The position numbers were made by a program, and so were the translations under genes. From positions 128,154,714 to 128,218,713 of the forward strand of contig NC_073691.1 in NCBI RefSeq assembly GCF_029784155.1: a DNA stretch of 64,000 nt, written 5' to 3'. The notes below the pieces were generated by a model. The model saw only the letters and a program-made list of their open reading frames with translations. It did not search any database and was not told the origin of the DNA. The stretch's first letter is position 1. Each line of letters starts with the position of its first letter. Positions 57,301-64,000 of the stretch are shown in pieces. Source of the stretch: Uranotaenia lowii (taxonomy: Eukaryota > Arthropoda > Insecta > Diptera > Culicidae).

Positions 57301-58055
57301 CTTCCGGCAAAACGTTCCCAGTCGATTTTTCGAACATTAATTCCAGAGTAGAATTTCATCGCGCATGTAGTACTCGAATGAAAAACTATCGGAAAATGAT
57401 CGCTTCCATTTGGTGAATCCAAAACCTCCCAGTCGAAGCACAAACTAAGGCTCGAAGAAACCAGCGTGATATCAATTGCGCCCCACGACCGGTTTACATC
57501 AAACCTAGTTGGCTGACCGTTGTTGAGAATGACGAGATGAGATGTTTCGATGGCTTGATGAAGACGGTCTCCACGTATGTTTCCATGCTCGCTTCCCCAT
57601 AGGTGATGTTTTGCGTTAAAGTCTCCTCCAATGATGCACGGTTTCGGAACGGTTGATAAAAAATTTTCAAACTGAGTCTGCGATATGTTGGCTTGCGGGT
57701 GTATGTACACAGATACAATAGTGATCAACCCGGAGATGTATTTGATCTGGCAGGCAACGGCTTGAATATCCGCTGGCAGTGCAATAGGAAATGCTACGGG
57801 ATTTAGTTCTGAACGAATCGCGATGGCTACGCCCATCGAGTTTCGTCTGTGATCTTTACGAAACATGGTGTGCTGCGGTAGATTAAAGTTTGTGTGACTG
57901 TCGAGATGTGTTTCACTCAAAAGCGAAATATTGATATTATGTGTATTTATGAGCTGGATTAAGGATGAGCGTTTACTATTTATCCCTCTACAATTCCATT
58001 GTAGACATTGCAGAGGAACGGTGGTTGTTAAAGTGCTTGGTGTGGTCTTTTTCAT
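54387..58055 (-). CDS. LINE ORF2: endonuclease, reverse transcriptase, RNase H
   Basis: 1222 residues. The AP-type endonuclease (1-225) shows WNCRGINSKR (Asn21), SETHLDSH (Glu48), GGDFNAKHHLWGSEHG (143-158) and the SDHFP box (218-222). The reverse transcriptase (about 430-760) shows SLDIKAAYDN (563-572), GLPQGSPLSPL (620-630) and NYADDTT with the catalytic YADD at 652-655. The RNase H domain (about 940-1065) has TDGSK (Asp944), MAELLAI (Glu979), LSDSLS (Asp1003) and PSHRGIPMNELADQEA (His1049, Asp1059). A CSCGESIADPDHIIFAC zinc-type motif follows near the C-terminus. All catalytic residues are present and there is no stop. The ATG overlaps the ORF1 stop by four bases, suggesting termination-reinitiation. 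The protein nicks target DNA and copies its own RNA. Confidence 0.95.
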   Translation of the reverse strand: MKKTTPSTLTTTVPLQCLQWNCRGINSKRSSLIQLINTHNINISLLSETHLDSHTNFNLPQHTMFRKDHRRNSMGVAIAIRSELNPVAFPIALPADIQAVACQIKYISGLITIVSVYIHPQANISQTQFENFLSTVPKPCIIGGDFNAKHHLWGSEHGNIRGDRLHQAIETSHLVILNNGQPTRFDVNRSWGAIDITLVSSSLSLCFDWEVLDSPNGSDHFPIVFHSSTTCAMKFYSGINVRKIDWERFAGSLEESFVENGEPDSFDVFFELIWQALRRSCPSVNSNHTRRIPQPYWDEELTEAKKATRVAFRAWKRELSTEAYEGYANTERRFRNLVREKKRKSWQHFCDSCDSSTSLTTLWRMARRFKGRGEPSKNIRISDNLANDVLDKLAPSSAKNPPPVFLQCSCCSQTGFPFSVSDIQAVLKTGKDSAPGLDGVPYSVINRLPWAALSQLRIIYCQIFASGRIPESWKTYKIVPIPKSGHDPISPSAVRPIALASCFRKVYELIIKDRLEHFIENNNLFPSAINGFRKGRGTMDALFPLINEASLALKRREHVVICSLDIKAAYDNVEINVLVRELRSLTVPECLVKSIFHLFEERNLCISSGLDSISRTTWKGLPQGSPLSPLCFNVVISGLINSVPPDVITVNYADDTTIAVRGTSLEHSCESLQRAVDIVVENIFDLGLELSPTKCKCLLISTQQCDNPPEINIGGCTLEYVRSLRLLGMYLTRNLSWSCHIREVQKRTAPYLNFLRSISGQLWGAHPAALLVIFKSCVRSILEYGSIFMTELSQKEAIILDRLQWAGIRICLGSTKTTHTGSLEVMAGIIPLQQRRELAVMRFVNKRASLLSWHRQYSRPILDGGLVATGIHRATRMLNEFIPLEQPLNNLPCYMFNREVVRTKISIDLTVKRLCLEHQNSSAADLVSNYLLEVYANAKILATDGSKDIQGTGYAVVNNFGTPAEGIKLDSKASVYMAELLAIRHAAKMIVSLPVAQYIILSDSLSCLTSLQKININQKYPVAWYDIKESILEGQRMGYEIHLIWVPSHRGIPMNELADQEAKSACINGGTADYILTSFDIQFPIRRTTMHKWQAKWNSGTKGRFCHSIISNVSLQPWFSSLDLNRRQIVILSKLISNHSRLPAHLTRNGILLDATCSCGESIADPDHIIFACSRFENLRRPIWRILMKKGIPPDIHLILKKKDIELYKTIANFVIECEIDM

Positions 58056-59239
58056 AATCTGAGATTAGCAAAATAGCCTTTCATTTTATCACTAACAACA
58101 TCTGAAATTCTCTCCAAAACCATTTGCTGGATTTTTTGTCGAGTTTCAATATCTTCCTCAGGAACTTCCAGAGCATCTGCAACGATATCGATGACCTCAG
58201 TAGATTCAATCGTCGATCGGATCGAATCGCAAACCCCGTCAGAAATGTTAACTTCAAGTTGGGGAAGCTCATCGTCCGAATCGACATTATAACGACGTTT
58301 GCTGGAAGGATTAGATCCATTCTTGTCAACATTATTTGTTTGGCAAGCTACTGCCACGGTGGATATTGTTGTTGGTTGAGAGATGATAGGTAGTGAGTTT
58401 GATGAATCATTTGAATTTGTTCCACAAAACCAATCGACACGTCCTTGTGAAAAAGTGTCACGCCGCTCTTTATCGGTTTTCTTTTTTTGAATTATTTTCG
58501 GACATAGCTTGTGATCATTGGCCCGATGGGAGCCTAAACAGTTAACGCACTGTGGCTCACTATTTTCACACGCATGATCTTCGCCGCCCACTTGATCCAA
58601 GCACTGATTGCAGCGTTTAGCACTCTTGCATCCTTTTTTGTCATGTCCCAAGCGCCAGCAGTTACCACACTGGCGGACAGGATAAATGTATTGCTTAACA
58701 GCATAAAGCACTCTATTTAACTCGATGTGAGTAGGTAAATTCTGCCCAGCGAAAGTAAAAATCACCGTAAACAGGGCTTCCTCTTTATCATCAGCCAATT
58801 TTCTAAGCACACGAAGAGCATGAACTATCTCCGGGTTATCAACTTGATTCGACTTGCGTTTATCGTAAGCATTAGCAAACTTCAATTCTTCATCACAAAT
58901 ATCCGGCTCAATATAGGCTACCCCCAGACACTCCACCAGCCGTTGGGGGATAAAAAAACGCACTTCATTTGAGGTACCGATGCCTGCTATTTCATTAGCA
59001 GCATCCCTCGATCGCATCAAAATTTTCATTTTGGTTTTAGAAACCGGCATAGCACGAATAAAATCGTCACCAAATTTCTTCACCAGACTTTTAGCAATCT
59101 TCGCAGCAGATATATTCCCGACATTTGTTTCAGCCATAACGAGATATGGCCCAGCATAATTTTCGTGATATTTCCGTACTCGAACTTCATTTTTCGATGA
59201 CCTTGGTGTATCGTTGTGGGTCATTGCACCGCTCGACAA
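58052..59239 (-). CDS. LINE ORF1: gag-like RNA-binding protein
   Basis: 395 residues. The N-terminal region (about 25-120) resembles the RRM-like/PRE_C2HC part of insect LINE ORF1 proteins (GPYLVMAET, then KMKILMRSRDAANEI). It is followed by retroviral-type CCHC zinc knuckles around residues 205-270, including CGNCWRLGHDKKGC and CVNCLGSHRANDHKLC. It coats element RNA and carries it in a ribonucleoprotein. It precedes ORF2 with a four-base ATGA overlap. The start ATG at 59239 is about 90 bp from the element's 5' end. No lesion is seen. Confidence 0.9.
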   Translation of the reverse strand: MSSGAMTHNDTPRSSKNEVRVRKYHENYAGPYLVMAETNVGNISAAKIAKSLVKKFGDDFIRAMPVSKTKMKILMRSRDAANEIAGIGTSNEVRFFIPQRLVECLGVAYIEPDICDEELKFANAYDKRKSNQVDNPEIVHALRVLRKLADDKEEALFTVIFTFAGQNLPTHIELNRVLYAVKQYIYPVRQCGNCWRLGHDKKGCKSAKRCNQCLDQVGGEDHACENSEPQCVNCLGSHRANDHKLCPKIIQKKKTDKERRDTFSQGRVDWFCGTNSNDSSNSLPIISQPTTISTVAVACQTNNVDKNGSNPSSKRRYNVDSDDELPQLEVNISDGVCDSIRSTIESTEVIDIVADALEVPEEDIETRQKIQQMVLERISDVVSDKMKGYFANLRL

Positions 59240-59344
59240 TAGAGTGTGGAAGGAGAGAAGAAAAATAAATTAGATTTCAATTCAGCTCACACACACGATG
59301 TGCAACGTACCGTAGTTCAAACGAGACTGGTCGGTATTGTTTCT

Positions 59345-60471
59345 ATAGGTCCCCGAACGTACTTTATCACCATGCTGATAATTATCCATTTGTTTAAATT
59401 TGGCGCATTCGCGCTATTCAAAATTCGCCGCTACCGAAATTTTAATGAATGATTGGTGAAATACCAAGGCATATACTGCCCCTACTCGCATAACAGTCCC
59501 ATATGAATTTTCGTCATTTTTCATCTAACCTGACAGATCGTCATTTTGAACATAGGGCTTCAATATAAAACAATAAAAAAAGAGATTTTGTTCTAGAAAT
59601 TTCGAAAAAAATATCAACTTGTGGCTGTCCCATATGAAATATACCCGCATAACAGTCCCATATGTGGAATACCACGGATTTGGTAACTTTTCAATGCTTC
59701 TTTCGGCGAAATAGTCTTTGATTTATTGCTTTGAATCAATTAAAAAAGATTTAAACTCACTTGATGTCGAATTATGTACACTAGTTCTCGAAGGCAGGCC
59801 AGTAAGAAGGAAGGAATGTCTTCCTGAGCAAAAAACTAACAGATGCAATCAAAACCGTAAAAATATTCAACTTACAATGTAGAATTCACGGTATTTTTCC
59901 AAAAGTATGTTTCTTTTTCTGATAACTGCATTTAGAAGTTCAAAAATGATCAAATTTGAGTCTTAGAAAGTACCTGGGTTAGCAAAACATATTCTGTATG
60001 GGACTGTTATGCGAGTAGATTTGAAAAAGGTCTCAAATATGCTCGCATAACAGTCCCATAACGAATAAAATGGTGCTCCCGACGTTACCGATGGCCCGAT
60101 TTCTAAAATTTCAGATCTTACGATTAATTATGACAACCTAGAACACATTCCATCAAACGATTTTCGTTTATGCTGAAAGTTGTGGTCATAATTAAAGAAT
60201 ATATTCCAAAACAGAAAAAGCTGATTTTCTCGCTTGCGTGTTTTTGCATATGGGACTGTTATGAAAGTAGGGGCAGTATAAGCGAGATAAACTGTAGTAT
60301 GATCTGGAACTTACGGATCATATCTGATACGATTTCATAACTTAGTTTTGAAAGTCTGTAAAATATGGGTACTCTGAGCAAAAATCAGAGTAAAATCTGT
60401 GTTTGACCAATATCTGGACGAAGGGTCATAACTGTGTTTTAGAGAAAAATCTGGGCACCTGGCAACCCAGA
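59345..60471. mobile_element. hAT-like repeat, target of the LINE and of a TA MITE
   Basis: 59420-59473 plus 60279-60471 align to 5300-5512 of the hAT-like element (shared words AATGAATGATTGGT, AGCGAGAT, TGAAAGTCTGTAAAAT, and the end CACCTGGCAACCCAG). The alignment is broken exactly at the MITE 59474-60278. The first part resembles 25529-25590. Its left end is displaced or lost beyond the LINE insertion. Confidence 0.6.
59474..60278. mobile_element. 805-bp TIR element, TACTGCCCCTAC termini, TA duplication
   Basis: The left end TACTGCCCCTACTCGCATAA continues 'cagtcccatatg'. The right end is its inverse (CATATGGGACTGTTATG, then GTAGGGGCAGTA). TA flanks both sides (59472-59473, 60279-60280). 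Several internal GCATAACAGTCCCATA words occur (59484, 59648, and inverted near 60000-60060). The paralogous uninterrupted site near 5320 confirms the borders. No transposase is encoded. Confidence 0.9.
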
Positions 60472-60865
60472 AAACAGTAAACAATGAGCTCCATGTCTCG
60501 TACGCAGCCTTTCGGAATTGCTCTCGGTATAGCTCTCGGTGTGACGGCTTTAAACCAGTCCAGCTAGACATCAGAAAAAACATACGTGGATTTTCAAGCT
60601 CGCCGCAGAGCTGCATCTTTTTGGCATTTATTAACTAAGAATAACCGGATCACGAACGCATGGTTTTGCGAGGTATGTGTATAGTTTGATCATTGTTCAA
60701 TTTCATTTATTAATATCTACTAATTTCATAATAGATTTCCGGCTAAAATCGGCCAACAGCAACTAATCAACGAGAAAAGTGAAAGTGGGCTTGGAACGAC
60801 AATACAGGTGTTGGGTATATGTAAACCAGTTTGAGCAACAAAAAAAAAGAGCCAAAACCAGAATT
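60472..60865 (+). promoter_or_regulatory. 5' region of the MCFD2-like gene, possible 5' UTR intron
   Basis: A GCGAG|GTATGTG donor-like site near 60672 and an ATAATAG acceptor-like site near 60735 could bound a 5' UTR intron. The sequence 60736-60865 would then be the rest of the leader. No TATA box is clear. Confidence 0.35.
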
Positions 60866-61336
60866 ATGAAACAGCTTCTCTTAACCTTGAGCCTGTTAGC
60901 AGTGGTGGCATTTGGTCAACGAGTTGTGCCAGGAGTTAATCCAAACCAATATGTAAGTATTAAACGTACTTAAAAAGTAAGCCTGTGATCATTCCAACGT
61001 GTCATGTTTTTTTATCACTTTTCAGCAGCAGCAACAACAACAATACCAACCTCCACCCCCACAGTACAATCAACAGGCTCCACCACAACCGCACTACGTA
61101 AGATGAAGAGAGATCATTGTTATGCAGTCAAATAAACCTTTGCAAAATTTCGTTTATCAGCAGCAGCAACAGCAACCTCAATACCAGCAACACCAGGGTC
61201 AAGTTCCGGTTCAGCCGCAGTTCCAGCAGGCTCCTCCCCAGCATCAACAGCAACAACCTCACCAAGGAGGACATGCACCTCATGGGGGACAACCACAGCA
61301 AGTGCTAAATACCAACAATCTTCAACACGAGAAGCA
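60866..61336 (+). CDS. secreted Gln-rich MCFD2-like protein, 5' exons only
   Basis: Three exons (60866-60952, 61026-61097, 61161-61336) with GT-AG introns of 73 and 63 nt give about 111 residues in frame. A signal peptide [18 protein letters not shown] is followed by a Gln/Pro/His-rich tract. The last readable residues NTNNLQHEK plus a split codon CA| predict His at the junction. This recalls the (E/D)xEHIxEHL start of MCFD2, an EF-hand cargo-receptor partner of LMAN1 in ER-to-Golgi transport; insect MCFD2-like proteins have long Q/H-rich leaders. EF-hand exons must lie to the right of the window. The exon-3 frame would hit TAA at once if unspliced. The MCFD2 assignment is an inference from a short motif. 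Confidence 0.6.
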
Positions 61337-63172
61337 GTAAGTGAAAAGATATGCTGTTTTCTTATTCAAAACACTCGTTAACGCAAAATTCGTTTTAAGT
61401 TGACTGAAAAAAACTCTCAAAATAACCTACATCACTTCGACTTTGAACTTCCATATCTGTTTAATCTGATGATATTTTTTGATCATCTTACGCAGCTAAG
61501 ATAGATCAACTATCACATTGTTATACCTATCACAAAATTTGAGCTTTCTAAAGATTGTTTGGCCAGAGATACAGTAATTCTACGAAATTTGGACTTTTTG
61601 GACTTTTACCATTCAAACTGCAATATCTCAGAAACTACGCAACGCTTTTCGTTGAAATTTTGCAGAGTGATTTTTGAAGTATAAAGTTAACATGTCTGAA
61701 GTTTTTGAATATTTCTTTCGATGGAATCAAAAGTTACGCAATGTACAATATTTCAGGCATGAACCTTAAAATGCGATTTCTTTTATTTCAATTGCACTAG
61801 TTTTCCCTACGTGTGATTAACGAGCTCCGCATCCTGAATTCGTATATAGCAACTCTGAATCACTGGTATTGATTTTTAACACGACCGGCCAAACTTTATT
61901 CTAAATTAGGTTCTTGTTCAATCCAAAATATCTTCTAAGTTCGAAGTTTTAATTTAAAGATATTATTCCTTAATGTTGAAAACATTTTTCTCTGGTTGAA
62001 AGAAAATTTACTTTGTTTCAATTTTTTTTTATAAATTTTTTTATTATTGACTGATTATCTTAAATATATGTATAGAAATGTGCAATTGAACAAATTTTTT
62101 TGAATCAAAGAATTTGTTTGAAATCAAAGTCCAAGATTATGCAGTTCAAAAAATAATTCTTTTTTCCAAAAATTATTCATTTGAATCAGAACGATAATTT
62201 CTTTGATTCAAAGAAAACAGGAATTTGTTTAAAAAAGTGAATGTTTTGAATCAAAGTCAGTTTTGTTTTGTTTGAAAATCCAAGTTTTCTCTGCGTGTAT
62301 GATTAACGAAAACTATTTCATGGGTTAAAAACAACTGATTGATGAATCCATCCAGCCAGAGCATCCAGAGTTCATCCGGACATAAACTGAAAAAATATTC
62401 TCTCGGGTATTTTCATCGCAAATCAAAATTTCTCAAAAAGCCGTTTTTCGAAAGTTTTCATTTCTTTGGTGATTTAAAAAAATGCGTGGGTTTTTCGCAA
62501 ATAATGTGGTATTAGTTTTTTTTGTTGGAAACAAATTGGAACTGCAATAAATGGCCGGTGGAATGATACCCCTACTGCCCCTATTCGCATATGAGTCCCA
62601 TGTGTAAAAACTGCAAACCGAGAAAAAGCTTGTAAAGTTTGAAACTTGTTTTCATAAAAAACAATCGTATAAATCATTTGTTGGCAAAACCTATCAATAC
62701 TTCGGATAGAAAACACTTCAAAGAATACTTCTGTTTACTTTTGCGCTAATACTAACTAATAATTACGGAGAAATTTCAATAAAACACTCAGTGACTTATA
62801 TGAGAATATTCTTAACTCTTAACCCTCGAACAGAGATTATTCGCAAATGAGTCTCTGGTGCTAAAGCTATCGGCAAGTGGCAAGTACTTTTCTAACCTAT
62901 TTTTTTCATTTGTTTACCATTCTTTTTGATGACAGAAGAAAGTTATCGAAAGATATTTATTCCAAATGATATAATCAAGGTTTTTTCGCTAAGTGGGATG
63001 TGTTTTTCTAGTGTTTTTCAAAAACTTTGTTTTCATTCCTGTGAAATTGCTGCAAATTTATCATACATCTTCATCATTTAATTCAATGTGTGTTACGGAT
63101 ACGTAGATAACAACGACCAAAAGTCTGCTGGATTCAAGACAAAGAAGGAGATTTCTCCCGGGAACATCTTCC
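61337..63172. other. probable intron of the MCFD2-like gene
   Basis: AT-rich, with no EF-hand-coding exon on either strand. A left end of the TACTGCCCC element family lies at 62573 (TACTGCCCCTATTCGCATAT, then 'gagtcccatg'), but no matching right end follows, so that copy is truncated. Confidence 0.5.
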
Positions 63173-63415
63173 TACACAGTAAACGAAAATTACCGAGTTC
63201 GGTAATTTTTTCACCGAAATCATAACATGTGTAAATCGTTAAACTGTTCGGTAATTTTTTCGGTAAAAAATAAACGAACATCGGTAAATGAAGAATCGAT
63301 TTACCGATGTTCGTTTATTTTTTACCGAAAAAATTACCGAACAGTTTAACGATTTCCACATGTTAGGATTTCGGTAAAAAAATTACCGAACTCGGTAATT
63401 TTCGTTTACTGTGTA
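63173..63415. mobile_element. 243-bp near-perfect palindromic MITE
   Basis: The two halves are almost exact inverse copies from TACACAGTAAACGAAAATTA at 63173 to its complement at 63415, meeting near 63294 with hardly any loop. It is rich in TTCGGTAATTTTTTCGGTAA-type words. There are only a few mismatches, so it is young or kept similar. As RNA it would fold into a hairpin of about 120 bp. It probably lies within an intron of the MCFD2-like gene. Confidence 0.92.
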
Positions 63416-64000
63416 GGCAATAAACGAAAACAGTGGTATTGATATTGTTGTGCATATAGAAAAAAGTATTGAAAAAAGTTTGTTATTTTATTACCAAAAC
63501 AACACTTCAAGTACCTACCACCCACCCGATCACACATTAGATCGTCGAAATTACCCACGAAGGAACCATCCTGACCGAAGACTGATCTATTAAGCGTTGT
63601 TCATCGGTTGATTTTTCTCGAAAAAATAATTTTGGTTACCACGTTACTAATTACACTAGTTTACAGCATTTTTAAACTCAGTAAACTGAAGGTCATTTCT
63701 AATGTAAAATCGGGCGCTGAATCCGAAAATGAAATTCAGAAAAATCTCAGTAGAACCGTTTTATAGTTATGCTCCAAATATGAAATTTCTGAAAAATTAA
63801 AAAAGTTCTTATACTCAGATTGAAATACCTCGGACAGCACAACAGTAATTTGAAATCGCTCTTTTGCATATTGAAGATGAATAAAATTTCTATCGATCAT
63901 TTGAACACTGTTTTTACGTTTGACCAACAGTATTGTTGATATTAGTGACTTTATGAGAAACAAAATTATAAAAAACGCATTTTTTTAGAGAAAATTTTGT
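63416..64000. other. AT-rich DNA at window end, no feature seen
   Basis: No exon, repeat boundary or RNA gene can be supported. Confidence 0.5.

Larger units (their letters stand above)
54307..59329 (-). mobile_element. apparently full-length non-LTR retrotransposon with 15-bp TSD
   Basis: The identical 15-mer GTCGGTATTGTTTCT flanks it at 54292-54306 and 59330-59344. On the minus strand it begins CAGTCTCGTTTGAAC, a CAGT start like other insect LINEs with internal promoters. It has a 5' UTR of about 90 bp, ORF1, ORF2, a short 3' UTR with an AATAAA signal (complement of 54333-54338) and a poly(A) tail (54307-54326). Both ORFs are open. Endonuclease-RT-RNase H order places it in the I/Loa/R1 group; the exact clade is not decided. 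It was inserted into an older hAT-like repeat. Confidence 0.92.

Noticed and set aside
55411..57340. Open frames on the plus strand opposite LINE ORF2
   Set aside because: Shadow frames of the minus-strand ORF2 with no family resemblance.
53848..60471. One single large hAT element spanning the LINE
   Set aside because: Ends look hAT-like, but flanking 8-mers do not match, so the two ends may belong to different copies.

Overview
The window is eukaryotic: genes are split by GT-AG introns and surrounded by AT-rich, repeat-dense DNA. Presenilin, a PELP1/RIX1-like protein, an MCFD2-like secreted protein and many MITE, SINE and LINE copies point to a dipteran, most likely a culicine mosquito. That species-level guess is inference, not proof. 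Two runs of exactly 500 N (14165-14664, 39665-40164) are fixed-size scaffold gaps.

Region 1-41.8 kb is mostly transposon territory. It holds tRNA-derived SINEs, a dozen terminal-inverted-repeat (TIR) elements (several nested, several with readable target-site duplications), an L2/CR1-type LINE fragment, a (CA)n tract, a 7-bp-period minisatellite, a large interleaved inverted-repeat complex (27087-34409), and a decayed Ty3/gypsy copy (35590-38289) that carries two GT-AG introns. One host exon is visible here: the last exon of a calmodulin-like (CALML4-type) gene on the minus strand at 18428-18529.

Region 41.8-54 kb is the gene-rich part. Presenilin (minus, six exons, 44325-41859) lacks its PAL-motif exon in readable sequence. 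The PELP1/RIX1-like ribosome-biogenesis gene (plus, four exons, 46487-49931) meets a small secreted six-cysteine protein gene (minus, 50531-49993) tail to tail, 61 bp apart. A 5'-truncated LINE RNase H fragment with a (TAA)n tail, a two-exon 42-residue lysine-rich gene and a possible 72-residue secreted peptide follow.

Region 54.3-59.3 kb is an apparently complete non-LTR retrotransposon (minus). Both ORFs are open, it has a poly(A) tail and AATAAA signal, and a 15-bp target-site duplication flanks it. It sits in an older hAT-like repeat that also took a TA-flanked MITE (59474-60278).

Region 60.8-61.3 kb holds the 5' exons of a glutamine-rich secreted protein whose frame runs into an MCFD2-like motif. 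Its EF-hand exons lie beyond the window. A near-perfect 243-bp palindromic MITE lies at 63173-63415. The host genes do not form one pathway; they are ordinary neighbours in a transposon-rich euchromatic segment.
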